64,000 nucleotides of DNA from Ilyonectria destructans (Eukaryota; Ascomycota; Sordariomycetes; Hypocreales; Nectriaceae): contig JAHEWK010000020.1 of the NCBI GenBank assembly GCA_020740775.1, positions 310,001 to 374,000 on the forward strand, written 5' to 3'. Each line of letters starts with the position of its first letter. Within the stretch, counting starts at the first letter, position 1. The translations under genes were made by a program, and so were the position numbers. The notes under the pieces were generated by a model. The model did not search any database, was not told the origin of the DNA, and saw nothing but the letters and a program-made list of their open reading frames with translations. Positions 45,971 to 57,559 of this stretch are shown here, piece after piece.

Positions 45971-48107
45971 TCACCAGGAAATCCGGGATATTACGGGCTG
46001 CGCCGTCATCTGCGGGGTCATCCGCCGATCACGCACCCAAAAGCCCCTGCGATATCCGCCTGATATGCCGAGCTCATCCGGCAGGTAACGGACAACGTAG
46101 AACGCATGATTGGTTGAGGCGCGAGCTTTATTGTAGCTGATGATGATCATGACCTGCCCTTCGCGGATGCACATATTTCTGATGGCCAGCCTGGTATTGC
46201 GGAAGCGGATGCCCGTGGTCTCTGTAGCCCGACCCGGAAGCCCAGACGTAATGTGGAATGCAGAGAACCCCTGTTTGGACATCTTGGCTCCGGCCTCTAG
46301 GTAAGCTAAGCACGGCCCTGGTAGCCAGTGACCTGACTTAGCCAGTGCTTTGCCGCGGAATGTGGATGACCAAGCACGACGTGCCATCGCCTTGTATGTC
46401 CCTGACAGTCGGTTTTCCGAGTGATCAAGGAAACTCCATCCAGGCGTCTGACAAGTCAGGTCGTCGCAAATTGCAGAAAGATCGATTACAGGGTCCCAGC
46501 CCAGCATCAGCTCGGCAACTAACTCCTGTACCTGTGCGATTGCTGCCCGATATGTCGTACAGAACTCGGACAATCGTATCACTTTGTGATTGCCAATCGT
46601 GAACGAGCCCCCATCCGGTGCCCAGGTAAGCGTCGCGCGCGCCCCCTCCCTCCGCGCTATGCTCTTGCCGAAAGCTTTGAGCTCGATCAGCTCGGCCAGC
46701 GGTGAGTAGCATCCCCTAAGCATATACTTGGTCCGAATCGCCTCTAGGCGCTCAGGGTGTGACGGGTACGCAGCTCGGCACGGCCAGCGGTATACAAGCG
46801 TATCGTAGCTGAACCTCGGTAGGCTGTACTCGAGGAACAACAGCCGGCCAACCCAGACTAGGGCTGCGAGATCCGGGGTGTAGTCGTATGCATTGCGGTA
46901 CGCCAAGGACGATGGGTGAATACCCAAAACGGCTACAAAGTGTACAATAGTGGAGCACGTCATGGCTCCATCTTGGCTCTGGTAGGTCCAGAACATCATC
47001 GAGAGCTGCAATAAAGCCTCTGACAACTCCAGACGGATACCTTGGGGAAGGCGGAAGGTGGCCTGACTCGCCCTAAGGTCCGGGACATAGCCAGATTGCA
47101 TCACCTCATCATCGTCATCGTCCTGAGACCTATCGCCTCTATCCTCGTCCTTCTTGCTGTCGTTATCGCTGCAATCTGTATAGCCGCTGTCGCTATCATT
47201 TTCGCTGTCGCTTTCGCTTTGGCTGTCTGAATTACTGCCACTATAGCTTTGGCTGTCCTCCTCCTCGTCATCATTGTTATCGGGATTGCGAGGTTCACCG
47301 CTCTCGCCCGTAGCTTGGTCGCCGTTTTCTCTAGCTCTCACCATATCCGATGCCAAGTTCAATATGTGCCTCATCATCTGCACGTCATCGCCACGCAGCG
47401 GCACGTTATGTATATCCCGGCGTAATGATGGGCTCATCTCGAAAGCGCGGAATATGTAGCAGATGAACTTCTTCCACTTCGACTTATACCCTCGAGCTGT
47501 AGCAGCTGACATGACACGTAGGGGGCGATGTCGGAACATGCCCTGCTGGTAGCTCGTGAGCCAGCAACGCGATTGGTAGGGATTGGTAGGGAGTGCATGT
47601 GAGTGTATCCTCGGCCCGGTCAAACATGTCGTCCACGGCGTGCATCAGCACTTGCATCCGGGCTTCGCTTGCTGCTGTGCTGCGTAGTAATTCTCCCCTC
47701 CACCTCCCAAGCACAAGATCCTCCTTATACGTATTGGGGCCTCGAACAGGCAGTCTCGCAGATGCGGTGATGATATCAAGCGGCCGGTTACAAAACCGTT
47801 GCGGCCACCCCGTATGCTTCAACCAGGGCGTCGTCTCGCTATCCTCGGTACAGGAGTGCTCCTGGCCCTCTTGCTGCATACGCAGCTCCCTTAATCGTAT
47901 ACGTTTATCCTCGGCAATCTCCTGGGCGTGGAGGATATTGTCATAGAGTTCCCGTGCGGGCTGGGGTGGCGACATCCATAGCTCGAGCGGACCGTCTCTA
48001 AGCGGCTTATAAGAAGGAGGAGGGGAGCTCGTAGCCGGTGGCGTTGCCAGTTGCAGGGGCGAGTGCTTGCCTATATCGGACTCTGGCCGTAACGCAGGGA
48101 GGGACAT
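45971..48107 (-). pseudogene. Telomere-linked-helicase-like leader region, helicase missing, frame broken
   Basis: The first part (48107 to about 47590; MSLPALRPESDIG) and second part (to 45971) lie in different frames. They are joined if one copy of a 10-bp tandem duplication (47571-47580 and 47581-47590, GATTGGTAGG) is ignored. The protein has a long acidic Ser/Asp tract (near 47100-47300) and the motif set GLPGRATETTGIRFRNTRLAIRNM with YNKARASTNHAFYVVRYLPDEL, which I know from the region before the helicase in fungal subtelomeric RecQ-type (TLH, DUF3505-like) genes. The helicase itself is absent; similarity ends just after LPDEL. Related fragment: 21542-21760. A distinct fungal repeat family with the same leader is the alternative. 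Confidence 0.55.
47571..47590. repeat. 10-bp tandem duplication causing a frameshift
   Basis: GATTGGTAGG occurs twice in direct succession. Dropping one copy makes the minus-strand reading frame continuous across the junction. Confidence 0.8.
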
Positions 48108-50149
48108 GACGATGATGATAGTGTCTTAAGGGTTTGAAGTGCTGTTATGATGAAAAAGAGAGAATTCGCTCCTCCTCCCGTACAAGTATAGTTGGGGCCT
48201 ACTCCTATTGGCGTCCGGCACTTGGTAAACGGAGTAAAATTAAGGGGCCCTTTTTTAATGAAAAAGGCTGTAGGTAATAAAATGTCGCCCGGCTCCCGGG
48301 CCCTTGTGTGGGGCCGAGCGGGATTGACGTGAAAAGGGACGAAACAAGATGATGATTGGGCAGGCTGGGCAGGGGACGGCTTTTTGACGGAAAAAGGATG
48401 CGAGACTAGTAGTCCTGTAGAAAAATAAACTCTAGCCATTTCTTTATATATTGAAGCGACGGCTTGCGAATAGGTTCAAGAATGACTGAAATCTATGTAA
48501 GTGAACTGGGTGAGTTTTGTATGGGAAGTCGATTTTTTTGGTTACCGAAAGGGGGGGGTTACGGAAAGGGGGGTGGGGCATGGTATATAGCTGGTCCAGG
48601 CAGATTACTCGTTAATGATTTACAGGACCCTCTCCGGGCAACCCAGCTTGTTTCTTATCCTAGCCACTGGCAGTGGGCACCACGACGAATCATGACATGG
48701 CGATGCTACTTGATATCGAGGTCTAAGATTGAAATGGTTGCAATAAACTGTCTGGATTCCTTTCTCATATGATTCCGCTGGCATATCTTTCCAAAGAGTT
48801 GGGAGGTCTTGTTTGGCTATCAGACATTCCCCCTCCCACAATCCCAACACACTTTGGCGTCAAATCCCTTTACTCGCCCAACCTCGGGGCTTGCTGTTTC
48901 CCGGCACAGAATATCCGGAATGGCAAGGTTCCGAGCGCGAAAACGTGCCTATCTGCTTGGTTCCATCGAGGCTTGGGCGCCACAGCACGTCTTCCCGGGG
49001 ATGTCTAAAAATACAAGCTGCTGAGCGCAAAGGTGTGCCTAGCACCTTGACGCATGGACGAGGCATATAGTAATAGTGAGAGGGCCGTCATGCTGAGAAA
49101 TGGTGACGACTACAAGCCAACAGCGCCGTGAGGAAAATACCGCCCTTTCAGCATGGTTATGCTATTGCAAGAGGGTGGTAGGTGACGAATATTGTAACCC
49201 ACCACCGTCGAGCTGCAGCCTGAATTAGACGCTGAGTCCGTCATTCCAAGGCTTCTGTCTAAGCAAGCCCGGGGATATCCGATATCCGTGACAAGGAGGC
49301 ACTCACCTCTCTGTATAGGCATCCATCTCCTTGCCTAAGCTGGCTTGGCCGAGACCACCCCAGTCCCCACCTCATCTTGACCAACGCATATGCAAGGAGA
49401 AAGTAACAAGGCCTAGTCCATCATTATTGGTCATGAACTGGCCTGAGAGAAACCAGTTTCTCGCTTTATAGCTATGAATATTTGTGTGGCAAGTTTCAAT
49501 ACCCCCGAGACTAGAATTTGCCGAGTTAAAAAGTTCACGCAGGGGGGAGGTAGAGGGAAACTGATCACGACCATAATATCTTAGGGTTACTTAATGGGTT
49601 TAGCGGCTGTACTGACAATTCACTGACGTTGATTCTAATCTACATTCTCTTATATAGTACGACGTCAGCTGGAACTACATTTACGGCAGGATCACTGCTA
49701 GTAATTTCTCGTTGCAACCCTAATTGAAGCCCCTTGTTTAGACCTCCTTCAGCTGTGGCACAAGTGTGAGTGGGCACCGACCACCATACAGCTCCGATGC
49801 AATCTCCGCGTTTCGATGTTGGTGCCCGTTGGTGCCTAGGATTAGCACCTTGAACTGCCTCGTTCCTATCCTAACCAACCACCCATGTATACACGAGAGG
49901 TAGCATTTGGAGGAGCCGAAACGGTTCTATGCCGGGCAACACTAGGCTGTTTCAATAGCAAGCACTCTGATATCCGCAGCAATGTCCGTATGGTTGCCAA
50001 CCACTACTGTCAGGGGAACCAGGTTCAGGGTCAACGGAGTCTGCGAGAAAAAATCATAGGCTATGTTATAAGCAGTGGCAGCCTGAGGTATGGCGTTATT
50101 TGGACCGTGATTCAGTTGCATGGATATTCCCTGCTTTCCAAGTAGGCAT
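48108..50149. other. About 2 kb without recognisable genes
   Basis: Only short frames. It contains a G-rich run at 48549-48578 (two blocks of six or more G) that could fold as a quadruplex, and scattered AT-rich tracts. Nothing else can be supported. Confidence 0.4.
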
Positions 50150-50306
50150 CTCCCTGCTCTTAGTCAAAGAGATGCTTTTACAGTAGTCAAAAAGAGGTCC
50201 TTACTTTTAGTCAAGAGATCCCTGTTCTTAGTTAAATCACCTTGTCCTTACGGAGTAGTTAAAAACGAGATCTGTGCTTTTAGTTAAAAAGAGGTCCTTG
50301 CATTTA
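50150..50306. repeat. Minisatellite, left part
   Basis: Five to six degenerate units of about 25-30 bp built on CTTTTAGTCAAAAGAGATCC-like sequence (variants TAGTTAAAAAGAGGTCC). The same repeat resumes at 51898 after the Tc1 element. Confidence 0.75.
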
Positions 50307-50450
50307 CACCGGGGTTCCAAAAGTCCTGCAACAGCCCCACTTACACCACCACCCTGACCGGAACACATAGAATAAAGATACCAATTCCACAGGCTACGGA
50401 CTAGCTACAATAAAAGTAACTACATTTTTGGATTCCTCAGAGGTGTGGCT

Positions 50451-51796
50451 TTAATATTTTGTATACCAACCCCTAGCCTTGCGGCAGGCCTCGATCCTCC
50501 GCGGCATTGACTCTAGTAGGCCCCGAATGAAGTCCTGAGGGATAGCTTCCCACGCCGCTTCCAAGCACGCTTTAAATTTTGCGATATCAAGCTGCGCTTT
50601 TCTTCAATTTGGAGACCCAAGGGAACATTCTATAGAGGTCTCTTTTTAGTCTGGCCCAAACATGCTCAATGGGGTTCAAATCGGGGCTGTGAGGAGGCCA
50701 GTCAATAAGAGAGATTCCATGCTCAAGCAGGAAGCTCATTGATACCTTTGATGTATGGATTCCGGCATTATCCTGCTGGAAATGCCGGGTGCTATTATAA
50801 TCAGGAAGAAGCCCAGAAGTCAGAGCTTCAATATAGCTATTATGTGAACGGCCTCTAGTAACTGTATTCCAGCTATCTAGTCCAGGATGCTATTTACATC
50901 AAAGATGAAGAAGAAAGAAAGAAGTTCCTCAGTGCCCCTGAGCTGTGGAACGATTTCTCATCCCTGGCGCGCACGAGCCAAGTACGTCTTGCGGCACAGC
51001 CGCAAGGATATGGGCCCTGGCCCGTGACATATTAGATGAGTAGCCACCGCGCTTAGAGGCGGTGTCTCGGGTCATAATAACCAGCTTGCTTCGGCTCTCC
51101 TTGCAAATTGCACCCCACACCATTATCGTCACATCTCCCTTGCCGTGAACTGTTTTATTAACGAATTTTGGGTTATAGATCTCATGAGTGAACCTCCAGA
51201 CCCAGGTGCCCGGATTGACGCTGCCATTTTGAGCAGAGCACTCATCAGAGAAGATAACCTAGGGTGTATGAGTAACGCGTATAGTGGCAGACGAGGGTAT
51301 CTCAAACACTTGGTCATACCTCACCCAAATTCTTCTTCTCTTTCGCCCAGTCGCGCGTAAATTGAAGCCGCTGAGCTGCATCTTCCTTTCGTAAAAAGAT
51401 CCTCTTCCTAGCTTGCCATTTGCGCAAGTTGACCTCATTTAAAGTCCGGCGGACAGTCGTAGCGCTCACCCCAAGACTCAGGTCATCCACCAGATCTTTT
51501 CTTGAGACACCTTCATCCTGTCGTACAGCATGAATAATAGCCCTTTTCGCCCGAGGCGTCAGGCCTGGAGGAACCCCGGACTGAGGGCTAGGATCGATTG
51601 ATGCGGTTGTCTCGAGCCGTTGAAGCAGACGGCTGATTGTGGCTGTCGTAACCCCAAAACGCGTCGCGACCACACTCCTTTTCTCTCCAGCTTGTACGGC
51701 CGCAATAATAGCTGCACGAAGCTCGGGACTGGTTTGTTGTCTTCCCTGACGATTTCCAGATATTATGGTCCCAAAAGACCGTAAATTGGACGTCAT
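50451..51796 (-). pseudogene. Tc1-type DD34E transposase, broken by a solo LTR and a frameshift
   Basis: Start at ATG 51796. The N-terminal half has two helix-turn-helix units (ELRAAIIAAVQAGEKRSV; SRKDLVDDLSLGVSATTVRR). A 61-bp intron (51259-51319) precedes the core: Asp in VIFSDECSAQNG, Asp in HFQQDNAGIHTS, Glu in SPDLNPIEHVWARLK. Between GGYSSN and SYIEAL the 187-bp insertion 50843-51029 interrupts the frame. A second lesion is a one-base change in an A run after WVSKLK (about 50595). The tail ends CRKARGWYTKY, stop at 50451-50453. It was probably active before these two events. Confidence 0.82.
50838..51034. repeat. 187-bp solo LTR-like insertion with 5-bp target duplication
   Basis: Insert 50843-51029, ends TGTGAACGG and CCCGTGACA (TG...CA). 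It is flanked by TATTA at 50838-50842 and 51030-51034. Removing it with one TATTA restores the Tc1 reading frame across the site. The GC hairpins (GCGGCACAGCCGC-type) and TGTGAA...TGACA ends link it to the repeats at 22565 and 32910. Confidence 0.82.
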
Positions 51797-51897
51797 AATA
51801 AAAAGTTGTGGATGATTGAAGATGAAGGTGGCAGGAAACGCGGTTCCGATCGTCGACGCGAGTCGCGTGGCGTTGCAGGACTTTTGGAACCCCACTG

Positions 51898-52045
51898 TAG
51901 TCAAAAGCGGTCCCTGCTCTTAGTCAAATCAGATCCTTCCCTTAGTCAAAACGGATCCTTGCCCTTAGTCAAAACAGATCCTTGTCCTAAGTATAAAAAA
52001 AAGAGATCTGTGCTTTTAGTCAAAAGAGACCCCTGCGCTTCGTCA
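51898..52045. repeat. Minisatellite, right part
   Basis: Continues the TAGTCAAA-AGATCCTTGCC array (five or more units) that is interrupted at 50306 by the Tc1 element. Confidence 0.75.
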
Positions 52046-52439
52046 CTTTGATCAATTTTGACAAATGGATCTCTGAGGATGGTCAAGGAAGTCGAATATA
52101 ACTGTGGTTCAGTTACATGGACAGTCCCTGCTCTCCAATAGTCACTTTCGTCATCTTAGTCAATTGAGTCACTTAAGGCAGAGCAGACAGAAATGGACGT
52201 GGACTTGGCAACTTGGGCAAGAAGTGGACTAAGTCCGTGAGGGGTGTTTGATGAGATCGATGTTCTTCATTATCTAGATTTAAATACAACATCCTCCCCA
52301 AGATCCTCGTCGTACATCGCCGTAAACCCCTCCGACGCCACAGACGTCCGATCTTAGCAGTACTGAACAGTAAAATTTTCAGTGTATGACCTGGCTTCTC
52401 TTCCTATACCCGATCTAGCAAAGTCTCTCGGGCCGCCTT
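52046..52439. other. Intergenic, no gene seen
   Basis: No coding signal; possibly decayed upstream exons of the NIPA-like relic. Confidence 0.4.
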
Positions 52440-52700
52440 TCCCACGACCACTGGGTGTTTTTCACGTCAGCAACTCTGTGCGCGTCCATCGCCCTCTCTG
52501 GAGGAATTAACACCTCTGGAACGGCTGAAACGTTGTCGGTGTTTTGTGGGCTCCTGCTGAACTTTGCAGGAGTCTACTTGCTGAATATGCCGAGATTTGA
52601 TCCTGATATGTATCAGATGCTACCCACAATGGAGGATGCTACTGGCTCGGACACAGTCTCCAACATTCAGATTTCCATGACCAGGCATCAGAGGTCTTAA
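52440..52700 (+). pseudogene. NIPA-like magnesium transporter, C-terminal fragment
   Basis: The frame reads HWVFFTSATLCASIALSGGIN, ETLSVFCGLLLNFAGVYLLN, then PRFDPD and ATGSDTVSNIQ, which matches the last two membrane helices and tail of NIPA (DUF803) proteins. There is no upstream remainder with the other helices. The residual end codon is at 52698-52700. A stand-alone product is unlikely to work. Confidence 0.7.
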
Positions 52701-54002
52701 TGCAACTTTTGAAGCAGAAATTGACTTCAGGATATAAATGGGCTACTGTACTAAAGACCTCGTTGATGAGAACACTATAGACTGGGCCAGCCAATCGGGC
52801 AACTTAACTAGAGCCAAGACCGAGTTAAGACCAGCTGGTGAATCCCATGAACGAATTTAGAGGCGATAGCATCCGTGATCGTCGCTCCCATGTGAATGGC
52901 GTTGGCACAGTCACAGTCAAGATAAAAGTTCAAGCGCGTTGAAGGGCGCCCAAACCGGGATTATTAAAGCAACTGTACACGTAGACTTCCTTTCCCATGG
53001 GTAGTTTAATAGCCCTGTAAAACAGACACGGCTCATATAGCTAGCCTAGAAAAATGGTAGCCCAAAAGCACGCCATTTGCCAAGGACCAAAATAGGACAT
53101 GAAGCATGAGAAAATCAATGCCAGAGAAAGAGCTACCTAAGCGAATGGCGGCTGAAAACATATGCCCACTACGTCATCCGGGTCGGCTCCGACCCTTCGT
53201 TGGCCATGGCGAGATCCGCCGCAGCATTTTTGAAGGAGACTTGTTCTTGCTGGGCCAAGTCAGGGTTCGACGGAGGCGGGTGCAAGCTATCGGGCGGCCG
53301 TCATTTGCGCTCGGGAGCGGCCCTTCCCGGACAAAGCTCTTTGGCATGGCCTGCTTGAGGCTAGCTAAGAGTTAGCCAGGGAGGAGTAAGATTTTTACAT
53401 GCAAATACGGGGCCGTGCCAATACTAAACCATAGCACACGCCTCTTGCTAGTGTCTGCACCCTCGGAGCATGAAGTGATCCGCATCCGACATCAGTCCAT
53501 GAGCTAAGTTCTTCAGATATGCCCAAGTCCGCGCGCACCCTATCCTTATCAGAACTTGATTACACTGCCATCAGCTTTGAATTTTGGTTTTAATAAAGCA
53601 CCCTTTCTCAGATCCCGACATTCTGTGTTCTCCGGATATCACATCTCATTCACCACAGCCGACCCCCCCAGATCCGACCGCCAGCTAATCCCCTCTCGTA
53701 GCCTACCAATATGGCAGTCGATCTCAAACGGATGCCGATGCCAAAGGGAGATGCTCCAACTCGCCTCCGTACAACGCATCCCTCGCCCCTCTTCGGAGAG
53801 CAGTAAGCCGCCTCTCACTTCCAATTTACGCATCTACCGCTGACGGATATTCAGTGTAAGTCATGCCATTCTCGGAAGGTAAGTTGTACTCGGCCCTGAG
53901 TCTAGATGCGTCGGTTTCGAACAGTTCGCAATGATGTTCGCTACCTTTCAAGTAATACCTAACATCAAACCAGATCCGCTGTGACAAAACTTCTCCCTGC
54001 TC
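52701..54002. other. About 1.3 kb without recognisable genes
   Basis: Short frames only. Ends at the left terminus of the second hAT family. Confidence 0.45.
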
Positions 54003-57000
54003 CAAGGCTCGGACCCACTACACTGCAAATCCACGTGGACCACATAAGTTGCCCATCTCTATTACATCCACCTCGTCGGCCTCAGATTACGTAATAATCC
54101 ACTACACTTGGACCTGAAAGTGGATGTAATGGAGTGGATTTAGGTGGATTTAGGTACAGTGGGATATTCCCCGACCCTGTACGGTCCAGAGTACTTATTT
54201 TTGTATATAATTGGCTATTAAATCGAGGTACCTGGACCCAAGTTAGCCGAGGTCGACCACCCCCATAGCTAATCTTATAACATTATACGAGAAACTACCA
54301 CTATTGAGCGCGTTTTCTACAGATTTCCTGCTTTGTTTTTGCAAAAAAATAAAAATTTGTCGATGTCAGCCAACCAGCCAGGCCAGCCAGGCCAACAGCA
54401 GCAGCTCGAAGACCGTCTTTTCCGCTATTTCAGAGGCTGGAATCGGTCAGAACGCGCTCGTGATACTAGCTCTTGGCTGTGGGACTTTGGCTATGATATT
54501 CAACGTCATGGCTTACGCAAATGGGCTTGCAAGGACTGTATCCTCGGAAATCGTCCCATTATCGCGAGTTTTACCTCTTCAGGTCTCCAGAACGCGGCAA
54601 ATCATTTATGGCGTGAGCACAAATCACCAGCACCAGAGGGAGAGAAAAAGAGCACAGCACAGCTGAAATCCGAAGGCGCACTGAAATCGAACCAGCCGAC
54701 TATTTCCTCTGTTCTGAAACTGGACGTCAACAAGCCTACGGAACAGAATATCGCGAATAGCTTCATCTCACGCATTGATAAGCAACACTTTCAGCGTATG
54801 CTAGTCGAATTAATCGTCAGTAGCAACCAGTCCTTTTCCTTTGCCGAGAACCCCATCCTCCGAGAAATCTTCGACTATTTGAATCCCTCCGTTTCGATCC
54901 AACGCGCCAACTTGAGTGCCAAGGCTGTCCGATATAAGATCATTCAAGAGTATAACCGCCACAAGCAGAAGGTTGTCGAGGTACTGAGGAACTCCCCTGG
55001 AGCGCTTCATATCTCATTTGATGGCTGGACGTCTCGAAATAAGCTTGCCCTCTACGGTATTGCTTGTTTTTTCAGAGATGAGAAGAATAGACCATGCAAA
55101 ATCATGATTGGGGTTCCAGAGGCTCATCGTCACTTCGGCTCAACGATCGGTGGGGAGGTTCTCGACGTCCTACATACTCTTAGCGTAAGTCCAGAGAAGA
55201 TTGGCTATTTCACGCTCGACAATGCTGAAAACAACGATACTGCAATGGAGGTTATTGGTGCTGAACTTGGGTTCGATGGCCGACTACGCCGAGGACGCTG
55301 TATTGGCCACACAATTAACTTGTCAGCCAAGGCGCTCTTATTTGGCAAAAAAGCCGGCGCGTTCGAGCAGCAATTATCAGGCGCAGAAGCGTTATCTGAT
55401 ACCGAATACGCTCAATGGCGCAAAAAAGGACCAGTTGGCAAGTTACACAATATCGTAGTTGATGTGCGTATTAGCCATCGGCTGATTTACTTATTCAAGG
55501 AGGTCCAGAGGGTAAGCGGTTTAACTAAATCCTATTCGTCTCATACTAACTCGGTATATCTAACAGGACGAAATTAATCGCGCCACCACCCTTAAACTCC
55601 GATCGAAGAAACCACTCAAGCTAATTATCGACAACGACACGCGTTGGCTGTCACAACTCTACATGATCCGCAGGGCTCTACGGTTGAAAACCTCTATCGA
55701 ACTCCTACTGATTAAGTATAAGGCGCAATGGGAGGACGAAAATCGGTCTAAAAAGACTGGCCAAGTGACACAAGCCAAGTTGGCGAGAAAACCACGCATC
55801 CTCCGAGACGAGAATCAGCTAACGGATAAAGACTGGGAGGTTCTTTACCATTTGGAGGCTATTCTGACTGTTTTTGAGACTGTGGTAAAGACGCTTGAGG
55901 GTGATGGACACATCCGCAGGCGTAAGCAAGGCTGGACTGGCTCCTATGGCAATATCTGGGACGTGGTGCTTGGCTATGAGTTGCTGCTTAACACACTGGA
56001 AGAATATAAGCAGCTTGCTGCTGATTTTCCTGATCCAGAGCACTTCCGCATCGGAATCAACCTTGCTTGGGATAAGCTGGATGAATATTATCGGCGGCTG
56101 GACGAGACGCCCATCTACTATACGGCTATGGCGCTCCATCCAGCTTATCGTTGGGACTGGTTTGATGAAACGTGGGCTCATAAGCCTAGTTGGGTTGAAA
56201 AGGCAAAAGAGATGGTTGCCGACGTCTGGCTGTCCGATTACGCTCATCTCGAGGTTAGAACCAGCAGCAGCAGAGGCGACGACGAGCCACCAGCAAAAAG
56301 ACCTCGGTTTTTCAACCCCTTCGAGAAGAACAGTCGTCTGCCAACTCAATACCAGCCTACGCAGCAGCTATTGTTGGTGACGAGTACCAAGCGTGGCAGA
56401 CGGATCGTGACGCCAGCGACGGCAACGTTCGTGATCCAATTGGTTACTGGATCACTAAGCAAAGCAGATATCCTCGGTTATCCAGGATGGCCTTGGACTT
56501 CCTGACGATCCAGCCGATGTCAGCAGAGTGTGAGAGGTTATTTTCAGCTGCTGGCAAGATGGTCTCGGGGCTGCGTACGAATCTAGATGCTGATATTATC
56601 GCCATTTGTCAGGTTTTACGCTCTTGGTACCGTGCTGGCCTTATCAAGGACCTGGATCCATTGCTTAACTCACACCTTGAAAGTAAGCTGGGTGCCGGCT
56701 GTGTGACTCTAAAAGACGACGAGCTGGCGCTTGCTGAGGCAAAATGGCTATGGGAGGGCGAGGACAGCGCCAGCGAGGTTGACGATTCATCACAGCAGCA
56801 ACAGGCTGAAGAGTTAGTGTCAACCTCTGAAAGTGAGGCTGAATAGGCACCGACGAGGTTGTGAATAGCCTTAAAGATCCACTATAAATCCACTTATAAA
56901 TCCACGTGTGTACATCCATTCCACTCCGGTCGAATATGTGCTACATCCACTATGTAATTGCCCAAAAATCGTACATCCACTCCACTTGGTCCCAAAGTGG

Positions 57001-57026
57001 AGTGGATGTAGTGGTTCCGACCCTTG
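54003..57026. mobile_element. hAT transposon of a second family, ATCCAC-rich ends
   Basis: TIRs: left CAAGGCTCGGACCCACTACA, right the complement of CAAGGGTCGGAACCACTACA. The outer 150-200 bp on both sides carry many ATCCAC/GTGGAT motifs (for example GTGGATGTA, AATCCACTTATAAATCCAC). Flanking 8-mers (CCCTGCTC and AAGATGAC) do not match, so no target duplication is visible. 3024 bp. Confidence 0.85.
54363..56846 (+). pseudogene. hAT transposase with a late frameshift
   Basis: Start taken at 54363 (MSANQPGQPG). BED-like finger WACKDCILGN...HLWREHK; catalytic Asp in ISFDGWTSRNKLALYG; Asp in GYFTLDNAENNDTAM; a 55-bp intron (55512-55566); helical insertion domain DEINRATTLKLRSKK to GINLAWDKLDEYYRRL; dimerisation domain MALDFLTIQPMSAECERLFSAAGKM near 56487. 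The frame changes between about 56335 and 56365: the upstream frame stops at 56505 and the dimerisation domain lies in another frame, so one indel separates them. An unrecognised very small intron is unlikely. The acidic tail ends SESEAE. Confidence 0.82.
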
Positions 57027-57559
57027 AAGATGACCGTTGAGACGGCAAAAATGAGGGCTGCTAGAGGAGCCAAAAAGAGATCCTTCTTTTAAGGAAGAAG
57101 GAATGTCAGGATGGGTAAAAGATAGATGATAAAGGTGATCACTTGGTCAGAGGAGCCAGCAGGGCTCATAACTTTTGCATCTAGCAGATGGATAAGATCA
57201 TGTGTGTGAGAAGCTCTTGCTATTCTAGCTAAGGGACGGGCCTAGGGCCCGTCTTTTATACATGATGAAGACGGCTGCTGCCGGAGGCGGCAGTCCGTCG
57301 TCGCCGCCGCACAGGGGCCGGGGCCCTGTGGGCCTCAGGGACCGTCATCGTGGTCATAGGGCCGGCGATGTGGTCTGAGATAAGAGGGAAAGAAAGGAAA
57401 GTCACGTTATCTAGGAAAGCCGGAAATGAGGTTATCATGCGTCTCAGGATGACCCCGAAATGTGACATATAGTCTGACCACATACAACACACATCTACCG
57501 CTTTCTACATACCCGGCACATCTATTGCTGTGGATGAGTGCATGGTCCGCTTCCTTGGA
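57027..57559. other. Intergenic with GC-rich LTR-like stretch
   Basis: 57200-57345 begins TGTGTGAGAAGCTC and has GC palindromes (GGGCCTAGGGCCC, GGGCCGGGGCCC) and CCTCAGGGACCGTCA near its end, similar in layout to the solo-LTR-like sequences elsewhere in the window. The assignment is weak. Confidence 0.3.

Larger units (their letters stand above)
50307..51897. mobile_element. Tc1/mariner element inserted at TA
   Basis: Terminal repeats: left CACCGGGGTTCCAAAAGTCC, right the complement of CAGTGGGGTTCCAAAAGTCC. Flanked by TA at 50305-50306 and 51898-51899. Length 1591 bp including a later 187-bp insertion. Carries a transposase gene on the minus strand. Confidence 0.88.

Noticed and set aside
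48549..48578. G-rich run as a telomere-like or regulatory quadruplex
   Set aside because: It has no telomeric TTAGGG periodicity and no gene nearby; recorded only as composition.
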